Assembly (NCBI GenBank): GCA_032622095.1
Contig: CP136061.1
Coordinates: 49,297,797 to 49,361,796 of the forward strand
Direction of reading: 5' to 3'
DNA length: 64,000 bases
DNA from: Siphonodentalium dalli
Taxonomy: Eukaryota > Mollusca > Scaphopoda > Gadilida > Siphonodentaliidae
Position numbers and translations under genes: made by a program. Positions within the stretch are counted from its first letter, which is position 1; the number at the start of each line of letters is the position of its first letter. The notes under the pieces are model-generated. The model was not told where the DNA came from, did not search any database, and saw only the letters and a list, made by a program, of their open reading frames with translations. This document shows positions 1 to 13,755 of this stretch, one piece after another.

Positions 1-183
1 GTCACCATTGTTTATCATTGTTTATAACATTTCCATCAAATGTCACAAAACAAAACATAAAATGAAATATCTGTTATGCGTTGTAACTAGATATATACTC
101 ACACATTCCAACAAGACATGAAGTATTATTCTACGGTTTGTAAATATTGAATAATCTTGTCTTGAAAATTAACACTGAAATTC

Positions 184-540
184 CCCATTTAAAGTGATGT
201 GAAACACTCCGGTAGGGTGGTCACATAGAAATTGAGAATAATCTTTCTCAAAGTAGTTATTTGTTACGAATATTAATCCAAATTGACGATATACACCGTC
301 AGTCTTATATATTAATTAAATGCAATGACTCTTGGTGGCTTAATCATTTGTGTTAGATTATCGCCGATAGTTGCGTCCCGAATCGAGATGTTAATATTTA
401 CAATTGGGGCGTAGTTCAGACGATGTTTTCTATGGAGTGGTATGCTCGATTTCTTTGACATTTTCGGCGATGTTAGTAGAATGCTACATTCCCCAGGTTG
501 GCATAGCGCCTGGGTACTAACTGATCAATATCACGCACAC
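184..540 (-). repeat. Dispersed repeat, inverted copy of the 3.03-3.41 kb repeat
   Basis: This stretch reads, on the minus strand, like the sequence at about 3030-3410. Shared landmarks are the gatgtgaaacactc end, a stretch with cgggacgcaac and a block around actccatagaaaat. A partial third copy lies near 18280-18390. No protein is encoded; the 83-residue ORF that begins at 442 crosses from this repeat into the next palindromic repeat. Confidence 0.6.
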
Positions 541-547
541 GAACAAG

Positions 548-885
548 CCCATAATATGTATTTCAAGGGGTTTTGTACACTTAATCCGGCCATTTTTTGT
601 GACAATCTTCTTTTACACTCAACGGAATATAAGCAACAAATGAATGAATTTGAGCCAAGGATGAGTGCAAAAATACATTCATTTACAGTATGAAAGATAC
701 AAACAACATGGTAATTATAATGAAAATGAATTTATGACTCCAGCCATAAATTCATTTTCATTATGATTACCATGTTGTTTGCATCGTTCATAGAGCACAT
801 GACTGTATTTTGCACCAATACATGGCTCAAATTAATTCATTTGTTGCATATATTCTGTTGAGTATAAAAGTCAACTCGTACCCTG
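548..885. repeat. Palindromic MITE (aaatgaatttgagcc family)
   Basis: Two arms form an imperfect palindrome centred near 738, where a block containing aatgaatttatgac is mirrored by the following bases. Related palindromes occur at about 15845-16170, 17870-18036 and 27895-28430. Members share end sequence resembling gtacactaaatccggcc and inner sequence resembling catttgttgcatatattctgtt. It is non-coding and probably a non-autonomous DNA transposon. Confidence 0.65.
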
Positions 886-1082
886 ACCAACTCGTACCCT
901 GCTATAAAATGACCGTTAGTTAGTTAACTAGAGCGATTATTTTTTTTTTAAAGATGTAATATGTCTTAGTCTTGGTGCCTGATCATAGTATGTCAGTTAT
1001 TTAGTTGAAATACCACCGTTTTGTCCCCATGGATTGCTGAAAAACAGCAGGGCACGAGTTGGCCAGGGTACGAGTTGACTGA

Positions 1083-1735
1083 CACCCCAATCAGCCGAAC
1101 TAGTTGTAAACAGCAAAAACTAGTTGTAAACAGCAAACCACCAATCAAAAGGAACAATTGTTGACATGGGGAGGGGTCAAGTTCGGCTGATTGGTGGTTT
1201 GCTGTTTACAACTAATGTTGTGTCAGACAATTTTCTAATGTTAAATTTCTTGAGGGTGCCACCCCTCCCCATGTCAACAATTGTTCCTTTTGATTGGTGG
1301 TTTGCTGTTTACAACTAGTTCGGCTGATTGGTGGTTTGCTGTTTACAACTAATGATGTGTCAGACAATTTTCTAATGTTAAATTTCTTGGGGGTACCACC
1401 CCTCCCCATGTCAACAATAATTATTGTTCCTGTTGATTGGCGGTTTGCTGTTTACAACTAATGTTGTGTCAGGCAATTTTCTAATGTGAAATTTCTTGGT
1501 GGTGCCACCCCTCCCCAGGTCAACAATTGTTCCTGGTTGTATTTAAGAGGGAGGTATTTTAGTGTACAGTACCTCTTTAAATGTTGCCACTTTACCTCCC
1601 TCTTAAATACCACCGGGAACAATTGTTGACATGGGAGGAGTGGCACCCCCAAGAATTTAACATTAGAAAATTGCCTGACACAACATTAGTTGTAAACATC
1701 AAACCACCAATCAGCTGAACTTGTTCTCATTGTTT
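1083..1735. repeat. Clustered inverted repeats with a shared ~80-bp unit
   Basis: Several direct and inverted copies of a unit containing caccaatcaaaaggaacaattgttgacatgg-like sequence and its complement lie here, interrupted by a hairpin around 1535-1615. The two short minus-strand ORFs overlapping this stretch share the same C-terminal residues because they are read from repeat copies. The cluster appears to be a decayed, multiply rearranged palindromic element. Confidence 0.55.
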
Positions 1736-1763
1736 GATTTTCCAACCATTAGTGAGGAAGATA

Positions 1764-2105
1764 TTAACCCTTTACCCAACAGAACGGCCCTGTGCCAATG
1801 CATTCTCTTATATATGCGAGTATAGGTCGCCTCGCATATATAAGAGAATGCATTGGCTTAATACATTAAAAATTATAAAATTGTTAAAGAATGGAAGAAA
1901 AAATGGTAAAAAGTGTTAAAAAAAGGTCAATGCATTCTCTTATATATGCGAGGCGACCTATGGCCGACTCGCATATATAAGAGAATGCATTGTCACAGGG
2001 CCGGTTCCAATGATATCCATATGTGTATGGTTCTATTGAGACAGACCGAAGATATTTTAGGCTGTTGAAGCTTTATTTGGCCGGTTTTGTTGGGTAAAGG
2101 GTTAA
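1764..2105. mobile_element. TTAA-flanked MITE carrying a nested foldback
   Basis: Outer ends read TTAACCCTTTACCCAACA and the inverse ending GGGTAAAGGGTTAA, consistent with a TTAA target (piggyBac or Kolobok type). Inside is a second element in which each terminal repeat is itself a ~70-bp hairpin (gccaatgcattctcttatat mirrored), at 1793-1860 and 1928-1995. The same two-layer structure recurs at 25551-25941. Confidence 0.7.
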
Positions 2106-2469
2106 CTATACCTCGGCACCACTAATCAATGCCCCCCCCAACCACTACCACCACCACCATTACCACTACCACCACCACCACCACTACCATCCCTTAATAT
2201 TTCGAACAAAACGCGACACCGAATTCATCGGCAAATATTTTGTGCGCCTGCAATCGTGATAGTTTAGATTAAATATGAATGGAATTCGTGTCAAACACAC
2301 TCAGATATTATTGAAAGGGTTTCCCCGGCTTCATGCATGCGGCAACAGTTTCTGCTGAACGCTAACAAACATCCACCCACCCGTGAACGATCACTTAACA
2401 ATCCCGAGATGTTGGGTCCTGTTCACTGATCATGATAATGAGGTCAGCTCGCGCTCTACTGTAACTGGG

Positions 2470-2573
2470 TATATAACGTGGACATTCGTCCGTGTTCCAT
2501 TCATTCCGATCAGGTCACGAGACGCAACACTTCTTCTTCCGACTGACTGCCAGTAATACTGCCGAAACTGAAG
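2470..2573 (+). promoter_or_regulatory. TATA promoter and non-coding exon 1 of the dermatopontin-like gene
   Basis: TATATAA lies at 2470-2476. A transcript starting about 25-30 bases downstream would run to the strong donor AAG|GTAAGT after 2573. No ATG here would join in frame with the first coding exon at 9131, whose own ATG follows its acceptor by two bases, so this is best read as 5' untranslated leader. The link to the exons downstream is an inference from position and splice-site quality. A copy of the sequence just after the donor is duplicated at about 5050-5350. Confidence 0.5.
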
Positions 2574-5500
2574 GTAAGTGGTCATTGGTAATTATTTTTG
2601 CGATAACTGTTCGAATATCTCTGATGTTTATGGAAAACCTAATCGAAGTCTGCATGGCACATCATGAATTCAACTATTGTAATTATATTTTAACTGTTTT
2701 AGTTGAATTTGACCGTGCTAAACACACAATTTCTATTTTTGTGGAAACTTTAGGATCGCGCACACCAGTTCGCAGACAAATTGCGCCCTTAAAGACATAT
2801 TATGGACCCTTTGAGTGCCAGGTCGATTTTTGTATGAACCCATATACCCTGTGCCAATGCATTCTCTTATATATGCGAGTCAACCATAGGTCGCCTCGCA
2901 TATATAAGAGAATGCATTGGGCTAACAATGTTTTAAATTTTTTTTACAATTTTAATAATTTATTCTTATATTCTTTAACAGACTTATTTTGTAGGTTTAG
3001 GGCCGATGAGATCGGCCCATGGCACTCAAAGGGTTAAAGACATATTATGGACTTGTTGCGGTGCATCAAACTAATAAGTTAGTACTGAGGTGCTGTGCCA
3101 ACTGGGGGATGTAACATTCTACTAACATCGCCAAAAATCTCGACGAAATCGACCACACCACTCCATAGAAAATATCGCCTGAACAACGCGCAATTGTAAA
3201 TATTTACATCTCTATTCGGGACGCAACAAACGGCGATAAACGAACGCAAATGATTTCGCCAACTAAGGTCATTGAATTTAATTGATATCTAATAATGACG
3301 GCGTGTGTTGTAAATTTGGATTTATGTTCGTAAAAATAACTATATGAGCAAGATTATTCTACATTTCTATTTGATCACCCTACCTGAGTGTTTCACATCA
3401 CTTTAACACCATTGGAGCAGTTGAAGAGTCTCTCGTTAAAATATGTTCCGCAACCTTTGCTCCAGATTATTTTATTTAAGGACTTTGCTAACCCAATTTC
3501 CAAATACTAAATGTTAAATTTATAGAGGTTTTTAAAATCTATTTTTTTCGAACCCAAATTCAACAAAGTCCATATTTAAGAAAAAATATGGCAATGTGTA
3601 CTGAACACTGTGAAGAATGATGAACAATAAAATAATATTCACATTTATCAAGCATTCTTTGGTAAAATTAATAAGAACTAAGAACTAATTGTTTACAAAT
3701 TATTGAGTAACTTGCCTGTTGTGAGGTGACCGTTAAGGCCTTTGTGGACCCAATTTTTTCGAAAATTTGATAAAGAGTCCAAATAAAGGATTCTGTTCAT
3801 GTATATTAGTAATCACAGAAACCATGCCCATTGATGCAACATATTAAGTGTATACTTCATGGTGGGATTATGTTAGAAATACAAAATGAACTTTATTGAT
3901 TTAAAAAAATAAAATTTACAGGCAATGGTCCAAGAAAATCAAAGTCCATATCTAAGAATCAAATATGGGAATATGTACTGAACACTGTGATGAATGATGT
4001 ACTAAAAAAAATATTATATTTCTTGAGCGTTCTTTGAAAAATTACTTTGAACCAGTTGTTGACAAATTATATATACTTGCTTAAACATTGGCTGTGTGGA
4101 TGCAAAAACGGTATCGGTTAATCAGTGGCCAGTGTAAAGCTGTGAACTCTGTTGACAATATAATGCTAAGCCTCAATCAAAACCCTACCAGACCATCACA
4201 CCATTTCTAATAAGTACGTCACCACTCACTCAACTTCCACATGAGTGATTATCCTGACACCAGCTAAAAGCTATTCACACCAGACTGGATATAAGCCATG
4301 GAAAGTTGACCCATAAACTGCTGGCTCTCATTCAACTATATTGTGAAGTTAGTATATCATTTGTCAACAACTGGTTCAAAGTAATTTTTTCAAAGAACGC
4401 TCAAGAAATATACTATTTTTTTGGTAGTAAATCATTCATAACAGTGTTTAGTACATATTCCCCTATTTTATTCTTATATCGACTGTTTTTCTTGGACCAT
4501 TGCCTGTATAATTTTTTTTTTTATGGTTTCTATGATTACTAATATATATGAACAGAATCTTTTATTTTGGACTCGGGAAAAAAATTGGAAAAATGGAGTC
4601 CACAAAGCCCTTAATAGTGTTATTTCGAATTATGAGAACTAACTGGAATATAACTTTTGATGACATTCTTTGTGCTTGGAGATTCTCTATTCTCTAACAA
4701 GTTATTGATGTCATCCTCGGAAATATCAGAAAATCGAGACCTATTCAGCGATTAATTCAAAATAATTGTGTTTTTCGAGCGTGACAGTGACAATGCGGAA
4801 ATCCAGTATAATTAAAAAACGAAACCGAAAATAGCCGAAACGTCACGGAAATTGCAAACCATGTAACAGTTCGTTCGTGTCGGGGAAACAGTTCACTCGT
4901 GACGTCACGAAAGCTGACCGTGATTGCAAACCGGGCAACAGTTAATTCAGGGCGGGCAACAGTGCGTTGTGGCGTTACGAACGCGAATTTGGCGTTAACC
5001 AGTTAATTCTAAATCCAAATGATTTAAGAAGTAAAACTCTATTGGGCAACAATGGTAATTATTTTGCGATAACTGAATATCTCCGATGTTTATGGAAAAT
5101 CTAATCGAAGTCTCACATCATGAATTCAACTATTGTAATTATATTTTAACTATTATAGTTGATTTTAACAGTGCTAAACACACAATTTCTGTTTTTGTGG
5201 AAACTTTAGGATCGCGCGCACCAGTTTGCAGACAAATTGCACTCTTAGTCTTAACACCATTGCAGCAATTGAAGAGTCTCCCGTTAAAAATATGTTCCGC
5301 AACCTTTGCGCCAAATTATTTTATTTAAGGACTTTGCTAACCCAATTTCCCAAAATTTTGATGGAGTCAAAATAAAGGATTATGTTCACTTTTATTACAA
5401 ATCGCAGCTACCAAACCCATTGATGCAGAATTTTAAGAGTATAATCCAATATGGATTATGTTGGAAATACTAAATGTGAAATTTATAGAGGTTTTTAAAA

Positions 5501-8500
5501 TTAATTTTTTCGAACCCTAATCCAACAAAGTCCATATCTGAGAAAAAAAATATGGGAATTTGTACTGAACACTGTGAAGAATGTGAACAATAAAAATATA
5601 TTCTAATTCATATTTACCAAGCGTTCTTTGCAAAATTTACTCATAACCACTTGTTTACAAATGGTAGATCTACTTTCTCAGTAATGGTGTCCAGAAGGCG
5701 ACACTTGATGGGTGGATTATGGGTCGCCTAGTGTCCAGTGTAGCTGGGATTGTTGTCGGCCTGTGGTCACTGAACCATAAGGGATTATTCCATGATTGGT
5801 GACCTATTTAGTGGTTACAGGGTGGTGTGCTAAATTGAAGCTTAAGAAATTATATTATCAACTCGTCACGGTCAATAGCTAACCAACTGCTGCCAGCTCC
5901 CAGTCACCCAGGTTTGTGAAGTGAATCTACCATTTGTAAACAGCTGCTTTTAATACAGATTTTTAAAGAACACTTGGTAAATATGAATATGAACTTTATT
6001 GTTCATCGTTCTTCACAGTATTCAGTACACATTTCCATATTTTTTTCTTAGAAATAGATATCTAAGAAAAAATTATGGCAATGTGTACTGAACACTGAAG
6101 AATGCTGAACAATAAAATAATATTCACATTTATCAAGCATTCTTTGGTAAAATCACTAGGAACAAATTGTGTACAATTTATTGAGTAACTTGCCTGTTGT
6201 GAGGTGACAGTTAAGTGTTAATATCTGTAATAATAATAATAATATAATATTCCCATGGGTCAGAACCTGCTAATCAGTGGTCATAATCCCAGCTGGCTTG
6301 AGTGAACATTAACTTGACCCATCAAATTCAGTTCCCAAATAGCTTTACTGTGAAATGAAATCTACCATTTGTAAACAACTGCTTCCAAGCTAAAAAATCG
6401 GAATAACAATGAAGAAATGTGAGTTATCTTTATTGTTCATCATTCTTCAGTGTACAGTACACATACCCATATCTTTTTATTAGATATGGTCTTTGTGTTT
6501 GTTGAATTTGGGTTCGAAAAAATAGATTTTAAAAACTTCTATAAATTTCACATTTTAAACTTCTAACATAATCTACCATGAATTATACTCTTAAAATGTT
6601 GCATCCATGGGTTTGGTTACTGTGATTACTAATACAACTGAACATAAACCTTTATTTTGGAGATTTTTGGGGGAAAATTGTGTTAGTAAAGTCCTTAAGG
6701 ATATCCCAAACGTGACAAAAATAGCCGAAAGAGTTTTTATACCCCTCTCTCCGATAAATGCCAGCCATTGCAAGACTGTTTACAATTTACATGAAATTTC
6801 ACAAGGATATAGGAATGATTTATTTTGGCATCATATCCTTATTCTTAATTTTCTATTAACTGGAAAGTGAGCGAATTATGCCAAACACCAGAAGTCAAAA
6901 TACTAATAAAGCAAAGGCATATAATTATTGTGCCTAATCTTATAGATTCGATTCCAGGATGAGGAGAGCGACCGTCATTTTTAAAACAATTTATTTGTAG
7001 CAAAAACAGTTATGAGTTGAAGGCACCCTCCATCAGTTGAACACAACTGTGTGGCCATTTGCTTTTGGACTATTTTTTGGTATGTCAATGATGTGAGATG
7101 GATCATAAGGATGAATAATGCTGTCTATTTTGCCCCTATTTCGCCAATACCTCATGCACAATTGATACTTTATAACATATTTAAACAAAAAAATACACTA
7201 AGCTATATTTCCAACATTCCCTACGATATCAGATGCATCACATTTTGTGATACTCACTCGTGTAACCCTTGTTTCGATTGCTTTTAATAAGAATAGTTTG
7301 AATCTGCAAAGAGGGAACGCGTACGACACTAAAATAGATTTGGGAAAGACCGGGAATCCCTACCCTCTAACAAAATAATACTTGATAGATATACACATTA
7401 TTTAATAAATTATGTGTATATATGAATACCGTGTTTTTGGTTGTCGATCTAATGCATATTCAGGTGTTTTGCCATGTCTAAAGACACAAATTATTTAAAG
7501 AGTGAATTATTTCATACTTGTGAGAAATTTCGTTCGGTGGGTATTCAGAGTTTTTTGTCACGTGATGTTTACAATCCATTTTGTCAGTTTGCCTTCAAAT
7601 CTTTTCTAGGAAATAGTCATTTCAATCGGCGATGTTCCAAGGTTGGTTTTGGTCATAACGTACTTAAATAGGCCAATTGCTGGGGACTATATATTCTCAG
7701 ATTTTAGTATCTGTTAACTCAAAATTGAAGTTCCCTGTATTTCGAGTGTTGTTGATTTCGCATATCGAGCCAATACGACCACATTTTACACGCTGAATTA
7801 TGTCACAAGAAACATGACGAAAAAGAAAGGTCCCTCTCAATATATTGGAATATCGTAGCGCCTATCGGTAAACTATTATACTAAAAACATGCAGTAATTT
7901 TACAGATGTGGGTACTGTAAGAAAGTGTAAAATTCAAAACAATTGTTTCATAATTCTTTATAGATTCCTGCAAGATGCGACAACATTTAACATTTCAAAA
8001 TGATCTATGTTTTATGATTATAATATTGTATTGGTTCATTGTGGCCATTTTGCAAACCTTGTATAGTGAATTGGGAGCTCATTATTTTTTATAAATTTTC
8101 GGCCATATTGGAAGAAATATCGACTGTCCCGTTTAGGATATCCTTAATAATGACAAAATTATGGATTCTAATTGGCATTAACATGAATCCTTAATCACGC
8201 GGAGTGTTGTATTCCGGAAATGTAACTAGTATTTATGCTGCAAGGGAATGTACTTCAGTGTCTACATTCAATAATTAATCATCATTCTGAATGAAACCTC
8301 ACGCACTGTGTGCCAAAACATTAATTCGTGTGTTGCATGCCTGAAATTTTTTTCTCGCTGAATTTTATTTTGGATATTTTCAAAGCCTGCACACCAGTAA
8401 TTAAAAAACAATAACATGAATATTTGTTTTATGATTGTTCTCAACGAGAATTTAACGCCATGAGTTTACAGTTGGCAACTTCGCGTGGGTGAATGTTGAA

Positions 8501-8554
8501 ACGGTCGCTTATGCCAAATATGATTACGTCATTTAGTCCTTTATAGGAAAAATA
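2574..8554. repeat. Intron 1, repeat-filled
   Basis: No gene is seen. It holds a single gccaatgcattctc hairpin at about 2847-2920 and the repeat at 3030-3410. There are two long imperfect inverted repeats, about 3475-4620 and 5325-6705, whose arms share the aaggactttgctaaccca block. A duplicated segment (2585-2800 plus 3408-3500) reappears at 5050-5350. The short ORFs are repeat translations. Confidence 0.6.
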
Positions 8555-9006
8555 TGTGACCCGCCATATCAAATCCAGTCGTAAGTCGAGATTTATTTTA
8601 CCCTGTGCCAATGCGTTCTCTGATATATGCGAGTCGACCATAGTCGCCTCGCTTATATAGAGAATACATTGGCCTAACAATTTTTTACAATTTTAATAAT
8701 TTTTTCTTGTAGTCTTTAACAATTTTATAATTTCACCCATACAGAGCCCCAGACAAACATGAGCAGACACTATTATGTATGCTTCTATATGTGTGGGGCT
8801 CCCTGCAGGGTAATGGATGTTTTTTTATTTTATATCCTAAAAATTGTAAGACCTTTAAAAAAAAATGAAATAAAATTGTTAGGCCAAAGCATTCTCTTAT
8901 ATATGCGAGGCGACCCATGTTCGACTCTCATATTTAAGAGAATGCATTGGCACAAGGTAAAAAAAAAATCCGACTTACGACTGGATTTTATATAGCGGGT
9001 CACATA
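8555..9006. mobile_element. MITE with tgtgacccgccatatc ends carrying nested hairpin repeats
   Basis: Terminal inverted repeats start tgtgacccgccatatcaaat and end in the complement. The interior carries the hairpin-tipped foldback family also seen at 1.8, 9.6 and 25.6 kb, at about 8605-8675 and 8882-8955. The spacer contains a further inverted pair, gagccccaga/gtggggctcc. A near-identical copy lies at 9595-10050. Confidence 0.7.
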
Positions 9007-9132
9007 TCACCAACCTTATAGCAGACTCTCGTAATAGGCAAAGGAATTATTTCAGACATGTATTCTCATGTCTGCATACCAAGTAGTCCTTTAATTTGTC
9101 TATGATTCATCTTATTATTTTATTCTTCAGGG

Positions 9133-9228
9133 ATGGAAGCCATGACTATTCTTGCCGTATTCCTGACGTTCATTGCGGCTGCAAACTGCATGCCGGCTAA
9201 AGATTTCCAGGAACTTGAGGATAAGTTT
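9133..9228 (+). CDS. Exon 2 (first coding exon): signal peptide of dermatopontin-like secreted protein
   Basis: The exon follows a good acceptor (tattcttcag) ending at 9130 and ends before GTGAGT at 9229. It encodes 32 residues in phase 0. The ATG at 9133 is taken because it is the first; a second Met follows three codons later. The hydrophobic run MTILAVFLTFIAAANC is a clear signal peptide, with likely cleavage near the ANC/MPA region. It joins in frame to exon 3 at 17314, which carries the first Cys/Trp repeat. Secretion is inferred from the signal peptide. Exon structure was read from splice signals and phase only, with no transcript support. Confidence 0.65.
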
Positions 9229-9594
9229 GTGAGTACAAATACCACATACACATTAAATACCATTTGCGGAGATTAATAACCTTTATATATAGACATTGTT
9301 AATCCAAACTATGGCTAAAATTTCGAGGACCATATTTTTATATGGCTACTATGCCAAATGTCTACTATATGTACATAATAAGAGACCCTGAAATGTGCGT
9401 ATAGAGTCTCCTAAGTGCAACGTCTGAATACAGCAGCCTCTTGAGCTTCCTTTGTTGGGGTAGCTTCGGTGGCCGTATAGTATTGACGTCGGACCTTGTG
9501 TCGCAAGGCGCGTTCGCAGTCACCGCCGGGGTTCCACCCCACAAAGTTCAGTCTAAAAAACACACGCTTCCAAAAATCGGCGCCTTGTGTTATA

Positions 9595-10050
9595 TGTGAC
9601 CCGCCATTTCAAATCCAGTCGCAAGTCGGGATTTTTTTTACCCTGTGCCAATGCATTCTCTTGATATATGGGAGTCGACCATAGGTCGCCTCGCATATAT
9701 CAGAACGCGTTGGCGTAACAATTTTTTACAATTTTAATAATTTTGTCTTGTATTTAACAATTTTATAATTTCACCCATACAGAGCCCCAGACAAACATGA
9801 GCAGACGACACTCATCTATATGCTTCTATATATGTGTGGTGCTCCCTGCATGGTAATGGATGTTTTTTTATTTTATGTCCTAAAAATTGTAAGAAACATT
9901 TATTTAAAAAAAATGATAAAAAATTGTTAGGCCAATGCATTCTCTTATATATGCGAGGCGACCTATTGTAGACTCGCATGTATAAGATAATGCATTGGCA
10001 CAGGGTAAAAAAATCCCGACTTACGACTGGATTTGATATGGCGGGTCACA
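9595..10050. mobile_element. Second copy of the tgtgacccgccat MITE with nested hairpins
   Basis: Same ends and same interior hairpins as the copy 590 bp upstream, at about 9645-9715 and 9933-9998. It differs by scattered substitutions and small indels. The two copies lie on either side of the first coding exon, so they add nothing to the protein but make the intron prone to foldback. Confidence 0.7.
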
Positions 10051-11800
10051 GAGTCCCATTGAAAGTTCGGCATGTCTCGGATACATAATATAATATAACA
10101 TGCTATGTCTACTCTACATGGCTAAATAACTTGTCAATAATATAGGCCTTATTCCATGCTTGTTTCCACTTGAAGACCTTTACTCTGTTACACAATATTG
10201 TTAAACAGTTATAATCTCCTTATATGAATGCAATCTTTCTGGTCATAAAATTAAGCATGTCAAAATATGGGTTCGTTAGTGTGCATATATATATATATTT
10301 TTTTTATTTGTCAATTAAACTGTATTAAAACCACAATAAAGTGGTTTATTTAGATCGTAATTTCCTGTATCTCTTATCTTTTCTCCTAGAAACGCAATTT
10401 GATTATTTGATTGCGGCAATACGTTACGAGTTCTCTTTATTAAATCGTCGTTGGCACGCTCAGATTTCGCTTCTATAAAATAGCCCTTCATATTGTCCCA
10501 GTAATGTCGTAAGATGTTCTACATAAGATTGAAATTATTTGAAAACTGTTTTCCGGACATATGTCCCAGATAATTATATAATCTATATATCTTTGCTATA
10601 GACAGACCATTTTTCAGAATTCCACGTTCCCATTCTTCTCAATGTGCTAAATAATTATCTATTGTACTAATAATTGCCACCTACACGAACCCCGATGGTC
10701 ATTTGTCTCAATTATCGGATCTATATAGCTGACTGTTGGCGGACGTTTTGGTGGCCATCTTGGATTTTATGAATTGCTTCCTAAAATATAATCTATATAA
10801 TCGAGTTCCATCGCCAGTAAATATATTCTGCATAAGGAAAACGGAAACTATCTATTGAGCAAAACACTTCATTGGCCAAAACCTGCATCAGTACCTCGAC
10901 GGACAGAGTATTGGGGGGGGGGGGTATATTTTTTAATACCCCCCCCCCCCCCCCCACGCAAATATGACTAATGTCAATATATAAATTCATTTTGGCAATA
11001 CTAGATCGCCATAGATTGTTAATAATGGGTTTTCGTTTGACATGTGTCACACTTATATAGCCAACATTTTGTAAAAGAGTTAATTTTCTCGTTTGGGGGA
11101 GTCTTAGGTTTTTAGTTTTAATTCCGAAAAATTGGCGCGACTGACCCCACTGTTTGTTTCCGATACGGAAATTGACTATTCTTTGATATGATATACCACA
11201 TGATTAAAACATTTAACCAAATGCGAATAATACAAAGATTGAAATGAATAATCAAGAAAGAAATGCGCGATACATAATATCGAACGAGCTGTTATGTCAC
11301 GCATATCTAGAACTCGACGTTCAACTATCAATTACAAACTATTTTACAACAAAGATCGGAGATCCTTTCTCTTTTTGTAGTCTTGGAACGAAGTTAAAAT
11401 TGGCTATTTTCGAAAAATGACATAAAATCATGTGCAATTTCTTCAAATAATCAGCTGCCTCCAAAAACGCGTCGCATTAAGTCTATGCGAAACCGGATCG
11501 TGAAATTTAAGTTTTCTTGTCTACAAGAAAATATAGGTGCCATTAAAATTCCCTCTCCAATGACCCTTTGCATCAGCTGACGCCTGTGCCACTATTGCCG
11601 AAAATATTTCATAAATATTTTAATATTAGAATGGCTGTATTTTCTGTTCAGATTAATAGGACGTCGGACAAAAGTATTCCCTAGCGAAAGGCTGCCGAAC
11701 TGATACGCGGTATTCACGTCAATGTCAAGATGAACAACATCGTCGCCCTGAACGTAACTGAAATTAGGCCAGCGTTAAGAGATATTGTGGTCGGCTTTAA
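10051..11800. other. Non-coding intron stretch
   Basis: No gene is recognised. Only short ORFs occur, none with a recognisable motif. A notable feature is the abutting G-run and C-run at 10914-10956, which would form a hairpin of pure G:C pairs. Confidence 0.5.
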
Positions 11801-11926
11801 GTTGGATGTGACCCCAACTCGTCTCTGCCCAATTGTTCATTCATAAACAGGCATGACCTCAACAATTCAGAAAGAACATTATTTATGGATAGTTGATTTT
11901 CTAAATGAAAATAATAATTAAATTTA
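11801..11926 (+). repeat. 126-bp direct repeat, left copy (candidate target-site duplication)
   Basis: This block, beginning gttggatgtgaccccaac and ending aataattaaattta, is repeated almost without change at 14287-14412. The two copies bracket the LINE remnant exactly, which is what a target-site duplication would do, although 126 bp is unusually long. Confidence 0.75.
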
Positions 11927-12618
11927 TTATTATTATTATATCTTTATTTCCTCCAAAACGATAAAGATTTTTATAAAGAATATAACATATAACACATATT
12001 ATCTCAAGTTGACAAAACACAATGCGAATAAAGAAGTAACTATAATTATGTACAATTGTGGATATCCACTGATGCTGATGCTGATGCTGATGCTGATGAC
12101 GATTACGATGACGATGTTGATGACTAAGATCATGATGATGATGACGACGACGATGATGTTGAAAATGATGATGATCATGAGGTTTGATGACGATGATGAT
12201 TATGGTGATGTTGACGATGATGATAACGATTATAATGACTGCTGGTGACAATTATGAAGATTTTGGTGGTGGGTTGGTGGTGGTGATGGTGATGATGATA
12301 ATGACGATGATAATGACAACGATGAAGATGATTATGATTGTGGTGGTGATTCTAATGGTGGTGGTGGTGGTGATTATGATGATGGTGACAGTGTTGATGA
12401 TGATCAACGGCATGATGGGGTAAATATAGGGGTGTTAATACACCAAATATGATATTTTATAGGTGTTGACGCCCACAGTGACGACGAAAGTGCTCAGTAG
12501 CTGCAATATGAGACGTCTCATACATTTACATTGATGCATATATTTCATAAGAAATGTCGACTTCGAGTTTGCACCCACTTGATATAATTTTTCCCGGTGG
12601 TTTCAATGCCTCTTGCTA

Positions 12619-13755
12619 TTAGTTCGGGGTGTCGTCATGTTGAATAGTTCTCATTCCACTCGCCTCTGAAAGGGAGTTGAATGATAACCACAGTTGTGCC
12701 GTATAGCTGACTATGTAGTTAAGTAAGCAATCGATATCATCAGCAACATTCTGTACGTGGCCAGTAACATTCGTAAGATGAAGGGATATCATATCATCGT
12801 CAGTTAGTTCGTCTACGGCAATGAAGCAAGGTATACCGTATTTGTCGATTAAGCCAAAGAACATGTTATTACGTATGGAAGATAATGTCATACAATCAAT
12901 GAGAATGTGTTTGACCCTATCAATATAAGTACGTTCACAAATTGGACATTGTCCCTCTTCAAATGAGGTTGTTGCATTGATTACTAGTGCTGTGGTCATG
13001 TAAGACCACTTGTTTTGTGGGAATTTTCGACACAAACGGAAGAGTTTAGACATGCTGAGAGTATGGTGAACTTTCAGCAAGCGATTGAAAGATAAGTCCG
13101 ACATCACTCTCAGGTTCCATTCTACCTCGATGACAATTTGCATATTAGATTTTACACTAGATTTCCATAACTCTTTTGATGGGAAGGATCCAGAGCGCAT
13201 ATATGCATTAACAATATCCGTAAGGTTATATTTATCTACGATGGCTATAGCATCGCCAATGAACGAGATTTTCTTGGATTTTGAATCGAAATAGTGATGT
13301 AATCTTGTTTCAAAAATGTTATTGCATGCTTTACCGGGTGTTAAGCGACACAGAGTTCCAAACAATGAGAGTTTCCGCGCATCTATTATGGATTCTAGTG
13401 GGTAGGTACCGAGCAAACTAAGTACTATATCAGTCCTACAGCCCACAGGTAGACCCTGTATACGTTTAAGACAAAAGCGGTGAATGCGTTCGAGCTTAAT
13501 CGTGTTTGTCGCAGAAGCATCACAAAGAAATTCCGACCCATAGAGTCCGCATGACAATACAACAGATTTGTAGATTATCATTGAGCTTTGGGGTGTTATA
13601 CCACCGGCATATAGGCCAGCATTACTGAGCATCAAGTAAGTAGAACGTAATTTTGAGCAAATGCTTTCTGTGAGAGCATTTTGGAAATTAGTTTTATTTA
13701 AAGGAATTCCTAGATGTGTTATCGTGTCCGTTTCAGATATTGGGCGTTCGTTCAT
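12619..13755 (-). pseudogene. LINE ORF2 C-terminal fragment, post-RT region with CCHC-type finger
   Basis: A 378-residue open stretch without similarity to cellular genes that I recognise, but with the layout of a LINE ORF2 tail. It starts after the RT palm with a segment like ITHLGIPLNK. It then runs through the thumb region with VLSCGLYGSEFLC, where this family often shows a Y/W-G motif. Near residue 270 it has a zinc-finger-like cluster, CPIC followed by H-x4-C (HILIDC). The reading frame to the RT fragment at 13972-14178 is broken in between, around a degraded active-site segment. No endonuclease is present because the copy is truncated. Confidence 0.75.

Noticed and set aside
2492-3037. 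181-residue ORF starting in exon 1
   Set aside because: It runs through the splice donor at 2574 and into a repeat hairpin; the leader reading is better supported.
11901-12251. His-rich ORF and Met/Asp-rich ORFs on the other strand
   Set aside because: All are translations of the GAT/ATG microsatellite in the LINE 3' region.
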